Source: Vibrio pomeroyi
GTDB taxonomy: Bacteria > Pseudomonadota > Gammaproteobacteria > Enterobacterales > Vibrionaceae
DNA length: 64,000 nucleotides
Reading direction: 5' to 3'
Assembly: GCA_041879425.1 (NCBI GenBank)
Contig: CP090854.1
Coordinates: forward strand, 2,418,001-2,482,000
This document shows positions 32,230-41,700 of the stretch, piece after piece (the stretch's first letter is position 1; each line of letters begins with the position of its first letter). Both the position numbers and the translations under genes were made by a program. The notes beneath the pieces are model-generated. The model made no database searches. It worked only from the letters and a program-made list of their open reading frames with translations, and was not told where the DNA came from.

Positions 32230-32907
32230 TTAGCTAAGTGGTCTTAGGTAAGCAAGGAAACGTTTCTCTGCGAATTTGAAAATCGCGATGATGATGAACG
32301 TTAACGCCATGTAGAACAGACCTGCTGTTAAGAAAGACTCAAATGGAGCGTAGTAACGAGAGTTAACCAAACGTGCAGCACCGGTTAGATCCATAATCGT
32401 TACGATACCCGCAACGGCTGAACCGTGAAGCATGAAGATGACTTCGTTACTGTAAGCCGGCAATGCGCGACGCAGAGCGCTTGGCAAAATGATACGGCGG
32501 TAAGTCATTGGTGTGCTCATGCCGTAAGCTTTTGCTGCTTCAACTTCGCCTTTCGGTAAGCCGTTAATCGCACCACGAATGATCTCTGCGGTATAAGCTG
32601 ACGTGTTAAGAATGAATGCCACCAAAGCACAGAACCACGCGTTTTCCCATAATGTGTCTTTCACTGGGAAGAATTGGTCCATACCGTAGTAAATCAGGTA
32701 CAGCTGAACCAGTAATGGCGTACCACGGAAGAAATAGATGAATGACCAAGCCGGAGCATTAATCAGCATATTTGGGCTGTTACGAGCGATCGCTAATGGT
32801 ATGGCTACGAATAAGCCAATAATCAGAGCGACACAAACCATCCAAGCCGTTGTCCATAAACCACCAAGGTAAATCGGCAGGCTTTCAATTATCAATGAAA
32901 AGTCCAT
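32230..32907 (-). CDS. hisM: Basic amino acid ABC transporter permease, HisM/ArtM type
   Basis: Inner-membrane permease of 225 residues with five or six helices. It has the HisM/GlnP-type loop EVEAAKAYGMSTPMTYRRIILPSALRRALP (EAA motif), which docks on the ATPase. Last gene of the importer operon; its start lies two bases beyond the hisQ stop, so the pair is translationally coupled. The pair forms a heterodimeric channel for a basic amino acid (His, Arg or Lys); which one cannot be told from sequence. Confidence 0.85.
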   Translation of the reverse strand: MDFSLIIESLPIYLGGLWTTAWMVCVALIIGLFVAIPLAIARNSPNMLINAPAWSFIYFFRGTPLLVQLYLIYYGMDQFFPVKDTLWENAWFCALVAFILNTSAYTAEIIRGAINGLPKGEVEAAKAYGMSTPMTYRRIILPSALRRALPAYSNEVIFMLHGSAVAGIVTIMDLTGAARLVNSRYYAPFESFLTAGLFYMALTFIIIAIFKFAEKRFLAYLRPLS

Positions 32908-32909
32908 AA

Positions 32910-33650
32910 CTACCTCGCGTGGATACTAAATTTACGTTCAACTAGCTTAAGTAAGCCCGTTGAAACACTGGTGAAGAATAAGAAGATAATCGCCACTGTC
33001 ATGTAGAAAGTGAATGGCATTTTGGTTGAACCCGCCGCCAGTGCACTAACACGTACCATGTCTTCTAGGCCAATAATCGAAACCAGCGCGGTGGTTTTAA
33101 GTAATACCAGCCAGTTGTTACCAAAACCCGGTAATGCATGACGAATCATCTGTGGTAACAGTATGCGGTGAAACGCCTTTACAGGGCTCATACCATAAGC
33201 TTTTGCCGCTTCCATCTCACCGCCGTCGACAGCCATGATCGCACCGCGGAATGTTTCTGCCATGTAAGCACCAAAGATGAAGCCTATGGTTAAGACACCA
33301 GCAACAAATGGGCTGACATCAATGTAATCAGGTAGGTAAGAGGTCCATTCGTGGTTAGGATCACTGGATGCAAACCACTCGTTGAGCCACTCATTGATGG
33401 AATACAAACTGTTGTTTAAAAGGATTTGTCCACCAAAGAAAATCAGCATCATCAATACGAGATCTGGAATGCCTCGAATGACAGTTGTGTAGAGGGTTGC
33501 AATAGCACGAGCCCAGCGATAAGGCGCGAGTTTTGCTAAGGCACCTAGCATACCAAGAACCATAGCTAAAATTAGCGACAGCAAGGCAACTTCGATTGTG
33601 AGCACCGCTCCTTTCAGGATCGACGCTTCATATCCTTGTAAATCAAACAT
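32910..33650 (-). CDS. hisQ: Basic amino acid ABC transporter permease, HisQ/ArtQ type
   Basis: Partner permease, 246 residues from the ATG at 33650 (GGA upstream; a TTG four codons earlier is unlikely). LYTTVIRGIPDLVLMMLIFFGGQ and the EAA loop EMEAAKAYGMSPVKAFHRILLPQM align with E. coli HisQ. Compared with HisQ it has about 20 extra residues in a periplasmic loop (WFASSDPNHEWTSYLPDYI). A strong hairpin lies between this gene and the upstream binding-protein gene, probably lowering its expression relative to that gene. Confidence 0.85.
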   Translation of the reverse strand: MFDLQGYEASILKGAVLTIEVALLSLILAMVLGMLGALAKLAPYRWARAIATLYTTVIRGIPDLVLMMLIFFGGQILLNNSLYSINEWLNEWFASSDPNHEWTSYLPDYIDVSPFVAGVLTIGFIFGAYMAETFRGAIMAVDGGEMEAAKAYGMSPVKAFHRILLPQMIRHALPGFGNNWLVLLKTTALVSIIGLEDMVRVSALAAGSTKMPFTFYMTVAIIFLFFTSVSTGLLKLVERKFSIHAR

Positions 33651-33688
33651 AATGGATTCCAACAGAACTACGAAAAAGTTGGTAAGAC

Positions 33689-33710
33689 AGGGAGAGGAGA
33701 ACCTCTCCCT
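33689..33710 (-). other. Intercistronic hairpin between binding protein and permease genes
   Basis: A 9-bp perfect stem AGGGAGAGG / CCTCTCCCT with a 4-base loop, about 20 bases behind the binding-protein stop. There is no close T-run, so it is more likely an mRNA stabiliser or partial terminator. Such a structure typically makes the binding protein more abundant than the membrane subunits. Confidence 0.7.
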
Positions 33711-33729
33711 TAAGAATTGACGCTAAAGA

Positions 33730-34509
33730 TTACTGACCGTATACGTCGTAGTTGAAGTATTTAGCCGCGATATCTTGGTAAATGCCTTTTTCACGTAGTG
33801 AAAGGATTGCCGCATCTAATTGCTTAGTCAGATCTTTGTCTTGCTTACGTAGAGCAATACCAAAGCCTTCGCCGAACCACTTAGGATCAGTTAGTGATGG
33901 ACCAACGAATTCGTAGTCTTCACCACCCGCTTTGTTCAGCACGCCTTCTTCTAGAGCAGATGCATCACCTAGTACAGCAGCAACACGACCGTTTGCTAGA
34001 TCAAGGTAAGCTTCGTCGAATGAACCGTAACGAACGATCTCTACAGTGTCACCGTAGTTGTCTGTTAGGTATTTATCGTGAGTTGTTGCACGTTGAACGG
34101 CAATCTTTTGACCGCTTAGATCATCAAAGTTAAGGCCTGCACCTTTCTTAGCGATGAACTTGTTTGGGATAAGTGCGTATTTACCAGTGAAGTCGATTTT
34201 TTTCTTACGTTCTTCCGTGATAGACATTGCCGCGATGATCGCATCATATTTACGAGCAAGTAGAGAAGGAATAATACCATCCCAGTCTTGTGCAACGATC
34301 TTACACTGCACCTGCATTTCAGTACAAAGCGCGTTAGCCATATCGACATCGAAGCCTTTCAGTGAACCGTCAGCTTCTGTCCAGCTAAATGGAGGGTAAG
34401 CACCTTCAATACCAAAGCGTACTGTTTTCCATTCTTTTGCTTGAGCTACGCCCGTTGCAGCAGTTGCAGCAGTTGCAGCAAGTGCTGCGACTAATAACCA
34501 CTTTTTCAT
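33730..34509 (-). CDS. Periplasmic basic amino acid-binding protein (HisJ/ArgT/ArtJ type)
   Basis: Solute-binding protein of cluster 3, 259 residues, with signal peptide ending GVAQA. Typical blocks: RFGIEGAYPPFSWTEADGSL followed by KGFDVDMANALC, and IIPSLLARKYDAIIAAMSIT followed by ERKKKIDFT, with the Asp and Arg positions that bind the ligand alpha-amino and carboxyl groups. A Cys pair (about 65 and 72) may form the disulphide seen in ArgT/HisJ. Ligand choice among Arg, Lys, Orn and His is open. The signal peptide has a small Ala-Ala-Thr repeat. Confidence 0.85.
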   Translation of the reverse strand: MKKWLLVAALAATAATAATGVAQAKEWKTVRFGIEGAYPPFSWTEADGSLKGFDVDMANALCTEMQVQCKIVAQDWDGIIPSLLARKYDAIIAAMSITEERKKKIDFTGKYALIPNKFIAKKGAGLNFDDLSGQKIAVQRATTHDKYLTDNYGDTVEIVRYGSFDEAYLDLANGRVAAVLGDASALEEGVLNKAGGEDYEFVGPSLTDPKWFGEGFGIALRKQDKDLTKQLDAAILSLREKGIYQDIAAKYFNYDVYGQ

Positions 34510-34615
34510 ATCCCTACTCCTGTGATTTAGGTTTTTATGTTTTGCTAATTTTAATATTGTGTTTGTTGTTACTTATTAACTTACTTGTTGTGTTTTATTG
34601 TTCACACCGTCGCTG

Positions 34616-34644
34616 TTTACCTTGGCAACGGCGTTTCAATTCTG
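34616..34644 (-). other. Possible intercistronic hairpin behind hisP
   Basis: On the minus strand CGCCGT-T-GC pairs with GC-G-ACGG, with a mismatch and a loop of about ten bases, just behind the hisP stop at 34646. It resembles the spacer structures that protect mRNA ends; weak support. Confidence 0.3.
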
Positions 34645-34645
34645 A

Positions 34646-35416
34646 TTAGTAAATCGATGAGATAAATTGTTGTAAACGTTCAGATTCAGGTTCAGTAAAC
34701 AGTTTAGCTGGATCGCCCTGTTCTTCCACTAGACCTTGGTGCAGGAACATCACATGGTTTGATACGTCACGAGCAAAAGCCATTTCATGTGTTACCACAA
34801 GCATGGTTCTTCCTTCTTCTGCTAGATCGCGCATTACACCAAGCACTTCCCCTACTAACTCAGGGTCGAGTGCTGATGTTGGTTCATCAAACAGCATCAC
34901 TTCCGGATCAACAGCTAACGCTCGAGCAATTGCCGCTCGTTGTTGTTGTCCACCGGATAAATGACCTGGGTAGTAATCTTTGCGCTCATACAAGCCTACT
35001 TTTTTAAGTAGTAGTTCTGCATTTTCAATCGCTTGAGCTTTAGGTACACCTAATACGTGAACGGGTGCTTCGATAACATTTTCGAGAACGGTCAGGTGAG
35101 ACCAAAGATTGAAGCCTTGAAAAACCATCGCTAAGCGAGAACGGATTCGCTGTACTTGTTTTTCGTTGGCAGGAACAGATACACCTTGGCGGTTGTTTTT
35201 CATTTGAATTAATTCGCCATTAACCCAAATCTCGCCTGCAGTTGGTGTCTCTAAAAGGTTGATACATCTAAGGAAAGTACTTTTACCCGACCCTGAAGAT
35301 CCGATAATCGATACAACATCGCCTTTATGCGCAGAAAGTGAAATTCCCTTTAAAACTTCATTTTGACCAAACGTTTTGTGTAGATCCTTTATGTCCAGCG
35401 CTGGTACATCTTTCAT
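34646..35416 (-). CDS. hisP: Basic amino acid ABC transporter ATPase, HisP/ArtP type
   Basis: Cytoplasmic ATPase that powers the importer; first gene of the operon. From the ATG at 35416 (GGGAGAG in front) it has 256 residues, like HisP (257). Walker A is GSSGSGKSTFLRCINLLE (about 39-46), signature LSGGQQQRAAIARALA, Walker B VMLFDEPTSALDPELVGEVL, switch His in VVTHEMAFARDV. It includes the HisP-type insertion before Q-loop VFQGFNLWSHLTVLENV. In-frame upstream codons to 35506 are not part of the protein. Confidence 0.88.
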   Translation of the reverse strand: MKDVPALDIKDLHKTFGQNEVLKGISLSAHKGDVVSIIGSSGSGKSTFLRCINLLETPTAGEIWVNGELIQMKNNRQGVSVPANEKQVQRIRSRLAMVFQGFNLWSHLTVLENVIEAPVHVLGVPKAQAIENAELLLKKVGLYERKDYYPGHLSGGQQQRAAIARALAVDPEVMLFDEPTSALDPELVGEVLGVMRDLAEEGRTMLVVTHEMAFARDVSNHVMFLHQGLVEEQGDPAKLFTEPESERLQQFISSIY

Positions 35417-35525
35417 GCGCTTTCTCTCCCAAGTTTGTGAAAATGCAAGGTACTCCGACCTTTTCATGCGATACAAACTAGCACCACACGAAACAACATG
35501 CAACAAATTATTAACCTAATAAATT

Positions 35526-35560
35526 GGAATAAATAGCGATTCACTCTGACTTATTATGCA
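35526..35560. promoter_or_regulatory. Candidate ArgR operator (ARG boxes) upstream of hisP
   Basis: TGACTTATTATGCA at 35547-35560 matches the ARG-box core TGAAT-WWWW-ATTCA at 8 of 10 defined positions and is symmetric. A weaker half box, GGAAT, lies one 21-base repeat away (35526-35539), the usual spacing of paired ARG boxes. The site is 110-145 bases before the hisP start. ArgR control of basic amino acid importers is known in E. coli. Confidence 0.45.
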
Positions 35561-36208
35561 AAAGGTAGCGTTTTCGCCTCAATTTAATGAATGAGTTCTA
35601 TCAATAAGCTGTAATTACACCCCTTACATTGTTTAAATAAAGTTAACCAAAATGAGATTTCCGTAGCTTGATGTCTCACAAGAAAAACAAGTTTTGTGAA
35701 CTTAGATAGGCCGAGATCTGCAAAATATAATCTGCACGCTCAACGCTACATACACACCATAAGGCACAATTATTTTAAGGTTATTACATTGTAAGCATTT
35801 CACTGGGAACAGTTGGGAAGCAAGTAATAGTGAAATAACTCAGTAAGAATTGGACATTGAGCTCGAGCTATGACGACAAAGGCTCGAAGAAGATAGGTAA
35901 ACGTCAATTTGTGAAAACTAATTACACGATTCATCAATGGTACGTTAATGAATCGCTTCATTTTGTAGCTTTCTTTCACATACACTCATAAAGTGATCAA
36001 GATCAATCACCCTAAAGGGTAAGCTTGTTAGACTCCTCAGCAAAGAATAAGGCATTAAAAATGCCAAACATTTCTTTTAACTTAGCTGCATAAAGCACAT
36101 CAAAACCGTGCAACATAATGTTAATGAGTTATAACTAAGAAATAACGCAATTACGCGAAATTATAGAATTCAATTTTAGAATTACTAACATAAAAATATG
36201 AGGAATCT
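35561..36208. other. Divergent region hisP / DUF3360 gene
   Basis: About 650 bases without a supported gene; apart from the FNR-like box at 35993 I see no clear structured RNA. It includes short AT-rich segments and presumably the DUF3360 promoter just behind the FNR box. Confidence 0.4.
35993..36006. promoter_or_regulatory. FNR box upstream of the DUF3360 gene
   Basis: GTGAT-CAAG-ATCAA matches the FNR consensus TTGAT-N4-ATCAA at 9 of 10 positions. GTGAT also forms a longer inverted repeat with ATCAC at 36006-36010. A class II promoter would start near 36041, some 170 bases before the gene. Confidence 0.6.
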
Positions 36209-37750
36209 ATGTCAGACGTTGTGAATAATGCGAACTCTGAAGTAGAAGAGAAAAGCTATAAAGAGCTACACCGTCCTGCTTCTGAATTTGAGAGCCGCTC
36301 AGATTATCTAGATCACGAGCTTCAAATCATGAAGCCTCGCCGCTTCGGCCTAAACCTTCCTGGTCGTGACTTCCGCTTTGAACTTGAAGATCTTGTTCCT
36401 GCACTTGCTGGTACTATTGGTATCATCGCGATGTACTCTGCAGTAATGATGTCTTGGGCTGACGGCCTAACTCAAGCTTGGGATCACGTAAACCTAGGTA
36501 AAGAGTTTGCGATTGAAGTAGCTCGTGTAGAAATGCTTATCCCTGCACTGCTGTTCTGTATCCTAGCTTCTGGTTTCTTTAACCCTAAAGCAAACCTTGC
36601 CGGTAACCACGGCCCAATGATTCCTCTTATCGGTACCATCGCTCTAGCTGGTGCTCACCCTCTTGCATTGGCAATCCTTATCGGCGTCTTTGGTCTTATC
36701 CTAAGTTTCCTAAAAGGCGGCTCCAAGCTGGTTAACCTGACTTCTGAAGGTACCGCTGGTGGCTTGCTCATTTTCTTAGGCCTAACCGGTACAATGAGCC
36801 AAATCAACTCAATTCAAGAATGGGCGGTTGGTCTTCAATCTTCTACTGTTGAAGCGGGCAGCATGGGTTACGTTGGTTTAATCGTTCTTGCTATTACTAT
36901 TGCTATTTACGCTTTCCTAGCAAAAGTGAACAAGCGTTGGTTGGCTATCCCAGTGTGTGCATTCACAGGCCTTGCTATTGCATTAGTATTAGGCGCTGGC
37001 TTCGACATCGTATTCGAAACTGAAATGGGCATTCCAAACCTAAACCCAGTTTACTGGTGGGGTTCTACTTCTGAAGGTTGGATGCTTGGCTTGCCAAACG
37101 TTGAACACTTCATTGCATCTCTACCATTTGCAATCCTTGCTGTAGCAATGTGGTCACCTGACTTCCTAGGTCACCGTATCTTCCAAGAACTTAACTACCC
37201 TAAAAAGTCTGAAAAAGTTCTTATGGACGTAGATGACACAATGACTATGTGTTCAGTTCGTCAAATGGTTGGTACTGCGGTTGGTGGTGGTAACATCACT
37301 TCTTCTTGGGGTACTTACATGATCCCAGCAGCTATCGCGAAACGTCCAATTCCTGGCGGCGCAATCTTGCTTGGTTCTCTATGTATTATTGTTGCGATTC
37401 TTGGTTTCCCAATGGACGTTGCAGTATGGCCACCAGTGATGCGTGTTGCGCTACTTGTAGGTGTATCTCTACCTCTACTTGAAGCGGGTATGCAAATGGT
37501 TAAGGATTCTAAAGATTCTCAAGCGGCTGGTATCTGTATCTTCGGTTCAGCGGTTGTTAACCCAGTACTAGCATGGGCATTGACTATGCTTCTAGATAAC
37601 AACGGTCTAATTGGTGATAAAGAGCGTGCTAAGCGTCTATCATTTGTAGACAAGATTGTTATCCCAGTTGGTGTTTTAGTTATCTGTCTAGTAGCAATGC
37701 TTGCAGTTGGTATGCTAGAAAGCCAATATGGTCTAAAAGCTTGGCTATAA
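36209..37750 (+). CDS. DUF3360 family multi-spanning membrane protein
   Basis: A 513-residue inner-membrane protein of unknown function. Residues 1-55 are hydrophilic (acidic and basic, probably cytoplasmic); 11 or 12 hydrophobic helices follow. Conserved-looking segments in the membrane part are ASGFFNPKANLAGNHGPMIP (about 120-140) and VGGGNITSSWGTYMIPAAIA. The pattern resembles NCS2/SulP-type transporters, but I cannot name a substrate. The gene precedes pflB in the same direction, the position of the formate channel focA in enterics, and has an FNR box. A transport role in anaerobic pyruvate/formate metabolism is inference. Confidence 0.75.
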   Translation: MSDVVNNANSEVEEKSYKELHRPASEFESRSDYLDHELQIMKPRRFGLNLPGRDFRFELEDLVPALAGTIGIIAMYSAVMMSWADGLTQAWDHVNLGKEFAIEVARVEMLIPALLFCILASGFFNPKANLAGNHGPMIPLIGTIALAGAHPLALAILIGVFGLILSFLKGGSKLVNLTSEGTAGGLLIFLGLTGTMSQINSIQEWAVGLQSSTVEAGSMGYVGLIVLAITIAIYAFLAKVNKRWLAIPVCAFTGLAIALVLGAGFDIVFETEMGIPNLNPVYWWGSTSEGWMLGLPNVEHFIASLPFAILAVAMWSPDFLGHRIFQELNYPKKSEKVLMDVDDTMTMCSVRQMVGTAVGGGNITSSWGTYMIPAAIAKRPIPGGAILLGSLCIIVAILGFPMDVAVWPPVMRVALLVGVSLPLLEAGMQMVKDSKDSQAAGICIFGSAVVNPVLAWALTMLLDNNGLIGDKERAKRLSFVDKIVIPVGVLVICLVAMLAVGMLESQYGLKAWL

Positions 37751-37786
37751 TAGTCCTTACTACACAAAAGTAGCATTCGGATTAAA

Positions 37787-37823
37787 AAAAAGTTTGGGTG
37801 GCAACCCCTGTCACTCAAATTTT
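37787..37823 (+). terminator. Terminator behind the DUF3360 gene
   Basis: TTTGGGTG pairs with CACTCAAA (one G-T pair) and is followed by TTTTTT. pflB therefore probably also has its own promoter. Confidence 0.65.
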
Positions 37824-38057
37824 TTCAACTTTTTTTGGTATTTATTGATTTAGTTTAAGGTTTGCAGGAATTTTTTAGCGTAGTCTTGAATTCATAGAGT
37901 AAAGACAACATATAAAAAGTAGTGACAATATATATAACCATATGACGCTTATATGCTCATATATATTGTTATTAATAAGAGTGTACTACCCTTACGAGGG
38001 GCGCTGGCTCAACAGTGTTAATGTACGTATTTTTTCTACTAAAAAGGTAGGTATGTC
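37824..38057. promoter_or_regulatory. pflB upstream region
   Basis: AT-rich. TTGAT-TTAG-TTTAA at 37845-37858 is a half-good FNR box (8 of 10). ATATGA and TCATAT at 37940-37962 form an inverted repeat with 11 bases between. A small CCCT-TACG-AGGG hairpin lies near 37990. AGGTAGGT precedes the pflB ATG. Confidence 0.4.
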
Positions 38058-40334
38058 ATGGCAGAGCAATTTGCTAAAGCTTGGGAAGATTTTGCTGCAG
38101 GTGAGTGGCAAAGCGAAGTAAACGTTCGTGATTTCATTCAAAAGAACTACACGCCGTATGAAGGCGACGAGTCTTTCCTAGTTTCTGAGGGTACTGAAGC
38201 AACTAACAAGCTTTGGTCTTCGGTAATGGAAGGTATCAAACAGGAAAACGCAACTAAAGCACCTGTAGATTTCGATACTTCTGTTATCTCTACCATTACT
38301 GCTCACGATGCAGGTTACATTGAGAAAGATCTTGAGACTATCGTTGGTCTACAAACTGAGAAGCCACTAAAACGTGCAATCATCCCTAACGGTGGTGTAC
38401 GTATGGTTGAAGGTTCTTGTAAAGCATACGGTGAAACTCTTGACCCAATGGTTTCAAAAATCTACTCAGAATACCGCAAAACACACAATGCTGGCGTTTT
38501 CGATATCTACACTCCTGATATCCTAAAATGTCGTAAGTCTGGTGTTCTGACTGGTCTTCCTGATGCTTACGGCCGTGGTCGTATCATCGGTGACTACCGT
38601 CGTGTTGCACTTTACGGTATTGATTTCCTAATGAAAGACAAGCAAGCTCAATTTGCTTCTCTTCAAGAGCAATTCGAAAACGGTGAAAACCTAGCAGAAA
38701 CAATGCAACTGCGTGAAGAGATCTCTGAGCAACACCGTGCTCTAGGTCAAATCAAGCAAATGGCTGAGAAATACGGTTTCGATATCTCTGAGCCAGCTCA
38801 AACTGCTCAAGAAGCTATCCAGTGGACTTACTTCGGCTACCTAGCTGCTGTTAAATCTCAAAACGGTGCTGCAATGTCTCTAGGCCGTACTTCGAGCTTC
38901 CTAGACATCTACATCGAGCGTGATATCGCTGCTGGCAAGATCACTGAAGAACAAGCACAAGAAATGATCGACCACTTCGTAATGAAGCTGCGTATGGTTC
39001 GTTTCCTACGTACTCCTGAGTACGATGAGCTGTTCTCTGGCGACCCAATCTGGGCAACAGAGTCTATGGGTGGTATGGGTATCGACGGTCGTACGCTAGT
39101 AACGCGTTCGAACTTCCGTTTCCTAAACTCTCTATACACTATGGGTCCTTCTCCAGAGCCAAACATCACTGTTCTTTGGTCTGAGCAACTACCTGACGGC
39201 TTCAAGCGTTTCTGTGCGAAGGTATCTATCGATACTTCTTCTATCCAGTACGAAAATGATGACCTAATGCGTCCTGACCTAGAGTCTGATGATTACGCTA
39301 TCGCTTGTTGTGTATCTCCAATGATCGTTGGTAAGCAAATGCAGTTCTTCGGTGCTCGTGCTAACCTTGCGAAAACAATGCTTTACGCAATCAACGGCGG
39401 TGTGGACGAGAAACTTAAGATGCAAGTTGGTCCTGTTTCAGACAAGATCACTGACGAAGTTCTTAACTACGATGACGTAATGGGTCGCCTAGACACATTC
39501 ATGGACTGGTTAGCTAAGCAATACGTGACTGCACTAAACAGCATTCACTACATGCACGACAAGTACAGCTACGAAGCGTCTCTAATGGCTCTTCATGACC
39601 GTGACGTTCGTCGTACTATGGCTTGTGGTATCGCTGGTCTTTCTGTTGCTGCTGACTCACTGTCTGCAATTAAGTTTGCTAAAGTGAAGCCAATCCGCGA
39701 CGAAGACGGTATCGCAACTGACTTCGAAATCGAAGGCGATTACCCTAAATACGGTAACAACGACTCTCGTGTAGATGATATCGCTTGTGAACTAGTTTCT
39801 ACGTTCATGAACAAGATCCGTAAGCTTAAGACTTACCGTAACTCTATCCCTACACAGTCAGTTCTTACTATCACGTCTAACGTTGTATACGGTAAGAAAA
39901 CTGGTAACACTCCAGACGGTCGTCGTGCTGGCGCTCCTTTCGCTCCTGGTGCAAACCCAATGCACGGTCGCGATGAGAAAGGTGCTGTAGCTTCACTAAC
40001 GTCTGTAGGTAAACTACCGTTTGCTGACGCACAAGATGGTATCTCTTACACGTTCTCTATCGTGCCAAACGCACTAGGTAAAGAACTTGATAGCCAACGT
40101 GCTAACCTTGCAGGCCTAATGGATGGTTACTTCCACCACGAAGCTGGCATTGAAGGTGGTCAACACCTTAACGTTAACGTTCTTAACCGCGACACTCTAG
40201 AAGACGCAGTTAAGCACCCTGAGAAATACCCTCAGCTAACAATCCGTGTATCTGGTTACGCTGTTCGCTTTAACTCTCTAACTGCAGAGCAACAAGCTGA
40301 CGTAATCGCACGTACATTTACTGAGTCTCTATAA
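38058..40334 (+). CDS. pflB: Formate C-acetyltransferase (pyruvate formate-lyase)
   Basis: Glycyl-radical enzyme converting pyruvate and CoA to acetyl-CoA and formate in anaerobic growth. It is 758 residues (E. coli 760). The active-site cysteine pair is ACCVSP (Cys417-Cys418) and the radical glycine RVSGYAVRF (Gly733). Codon choice is strongly biased, as in highly expressed genes. The activase gene pflA follows 1.4 kb downstream but is separated by the lpxR-like gene. Confidence 0.97.
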   Translation: MAEQFAKAWEDFAAGEWQSEVNVRDFIQKNYTPYEGDESFLVSEGTEATNKLWSSVMEGIKQENATKAPVDFDTSVISTITAHDAGYIEKDLETIVGLQTEKPLKRAIIPNGGVRMVEGSCKAYGETLDPMVSKIYSEYRKTHNAGVFDIYTPDILKCRKSGVLTGLPDAYGRGRIIGDYRRVALYGIDFLMKDKQAQFASLQEQFENGENLAETMQLREEISEQHRALGQIKQMAEKYGFDISEPAQTAQEAIQWTYFGYLAAVKSQNGAAMSLGRTSSFLDIYIERDIAAGKITEEQAQEMIDHFVMKLRMVRFLRTPEYDELFSGDPIWATESMGGMGIDGRTLVTRSNFRFLNSLYTMGPSPEPNITVLWSEQLPDGFKRFCAKVSIDTSSIQYENDDLMRPDLESDDYAIACCVSPMIVGKQMQFFGARANLAKTMLYAINGGVDEKLKMQVGPVSDKITDEVLNYDDVMGRLDTFMDWLAKQYVTALNSIHYMHDKYSYEASLMALHDRDVRRTMACGIAGLSVAADSLSAIKFAKVKPIRDEDGIATDFEIEGDYPKYGNNDSRVDDIACELVSTFMNKIRKLKTYRNSIPTQSVLTITSNVVYGKKTGNTPDGRRAGAPFAPGANPMHGRDEKGAVASLTSVGKLPFADAQDGISYTFSIVPNALGKELDSQRANLAGLMDGYFHHEAGIEGGQHLNVNVLNRDTLEDAVKHPEKYPQLTIRVSGYAVRFNSLTAEQQADVIARTFTESL

Positions 40335-40365
40335 GCTCACCGCTCAATAGACAGTAAATAATATT

Positions 40366-40392
40366 AGCCTCGCCAATGTGCGGGGCTTTTTT
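40366..40392 (+). terminator. Terminator of pflB
   Basis: AGCCTCGC pairs with GCGGGGCT (one wobble) and is followed by a T-run. Confidence 0.8.
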
Positions 40393-40535
40393 ATATCTGT
40401 TGTAAATCGCACAAGCCTAACCCATCCCTCGAAGTGTTAGATTGAGCAAAAAAGCACCCTGCCATTCACTTTTTTTCCACAAATTCTGTCAAATTACGGT
40501 AATATCGCGGTTCATAATTTAAGAGTAACTGCTCC

Positions 40536-41537
40536 ATGAAATACCTGCGTTGTTTACCCCTGATCCTTCTCTCTTTCTCATCTTTAGCATCTGAGCGTTC
40601 GACGCTGACTTTTGCTTTAGACAATGATGGTATTTTTGGTGTCGACCAAGACTATACCAACGGCTTATTTCTGGGTTACACATCATCAAGTATTACGCCA
40701 TACAACTGGGTAAAACCACTGAGCCTTTCTTACTGGGGCGCAAGCTCTCTAGATAAGTGGGAAATCACCATTGGCCACAAGATGTATACGCCTTCAGATA
40801 TTGAGTTGGAAACTCCATCTGCCAATGATCGTCCGTATGCAGGTTACCTACACACAGAATTCAACTACATCAGCTTGAACCCACAACAAGCTCAGCGTTT
40901 TAACATCACGTTTGGTACAACTGGCGAACGTGCATTGTCTGAAGATGCTCAAAAGCTGGTTCACTCAATCACAAAATCAGATGAGCCTATGGGCTGGGAA
41001 TATCAAGTTGATGATGAATGGGCGGGAAGCGTTGGTTACCTAAGCCATTTCAACTTAATGCGTAACCAAGCACTAGCAAATACAGACTTCGAGATCTCTA
41101 ACGTTTCAGAAATCAACGTCGGTAACTTTAGAAGTGACATTTCAACGGGCGTCATGTTCCGTTGGGGTACAGACCTAGGTGGTAACTTTGGTGCGGCGAA
41201 CATCAGCACAGAGAACCCATTCAAAGCCGGTATGATCGGTGCATCTAACACAGGTTGGTTTACCTATGCAGGCCTTGAAGGTCGTTACCGATTTAACGAC
41301 TTAACCATCGAAGGCGATCGCTCTGGTGTGGATGAGTACGCGAATAAAAATAATGAAGATCCTGCTATTTACGATGTGACATTAGAAAACGTTCAAGCAA
41401 CCGCAGTGCTAGGTGTGGCTTGGTATAACCAATACGTTGGTGCATCCTTCGCACTTACGGCAAAAACACCTGATTACAAAGAAGCAAAAGAGTCGGTGTA
41501 CACCACTGGCGGTATCACAATGTTTGCGTTCTTCTAG
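40536..41537 (+). CDS. lpxR: Lipid A deacylase LpxR family outer-membrane protein
   Basis: Barrel enzyme of the LpxR/DUF2219 family, 333 residues, with signal peptide ending SSLA. The family block LTFALDNDGIFGVDQDYTNG (mature start, Asn-Asp residues of the active site) and NDRPYAGYLHTEFNY are clear, and the C-terminal Phe (TMFAFF) fits an outer-membrane barrel. Salmonella LpxR removes the 3'-acyloxyacyl chain of lipid A. That activity is inferred. The gene has its own terminators on both sides, so it is a separate unit inserted between pflB and pflA. Confidence 0.88.
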   Translation: MKYLRCLPLILLSFSSLASERSTLTFALDNDGIFGVDQDYTNGLFLGYTSSSITPYNWVKPLSLSYWGASSLDKWEITIGHKMYTPSDIELETPSANDRPYAGYLHTEFNYISLNPQQAQRFNITFGTTGERALSEDAQKLVHSITKSDEPMGWEYQVDDEWAGSVGYLSHFNLMRNQALANTDFEISNVSEINVGNFRSDISTGVMFRWGTDLGGNFGAANISTENPFKAGMIGASNTGWFTYAGLEGRYRFNDLTIEGDRSGVDEYANKNNEDPAIYDVTLENVQATAVLGVAWYNQYVGASFALTAKTPDYKEAKESVYTTGGITMFAFF

Positions 41538-41577
41538 CCACCAGCAAGGGCTTTCGTCCTTCACGTTCAAGTTTTAT

Positions 41578-41615
41578 AAGGGCAATCATCTTCACAGGTG
41601 ATTGCCCTTGTTTTT
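41578..41615 (+). terminator. Terminator of lpxR
   Basis: AAGGGCAATCA pairs with TGATTGCCCTT and is followed by GTTTTT. Confidence 0.85.
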
Positions 41616-41700
41616 AAAGACCTCGTTACCATTTGACCCTATTTTATGTACCGTTTTTGTAATAAAATAAAGGGTATAAATTCCTCTACGAGAATAGCTC

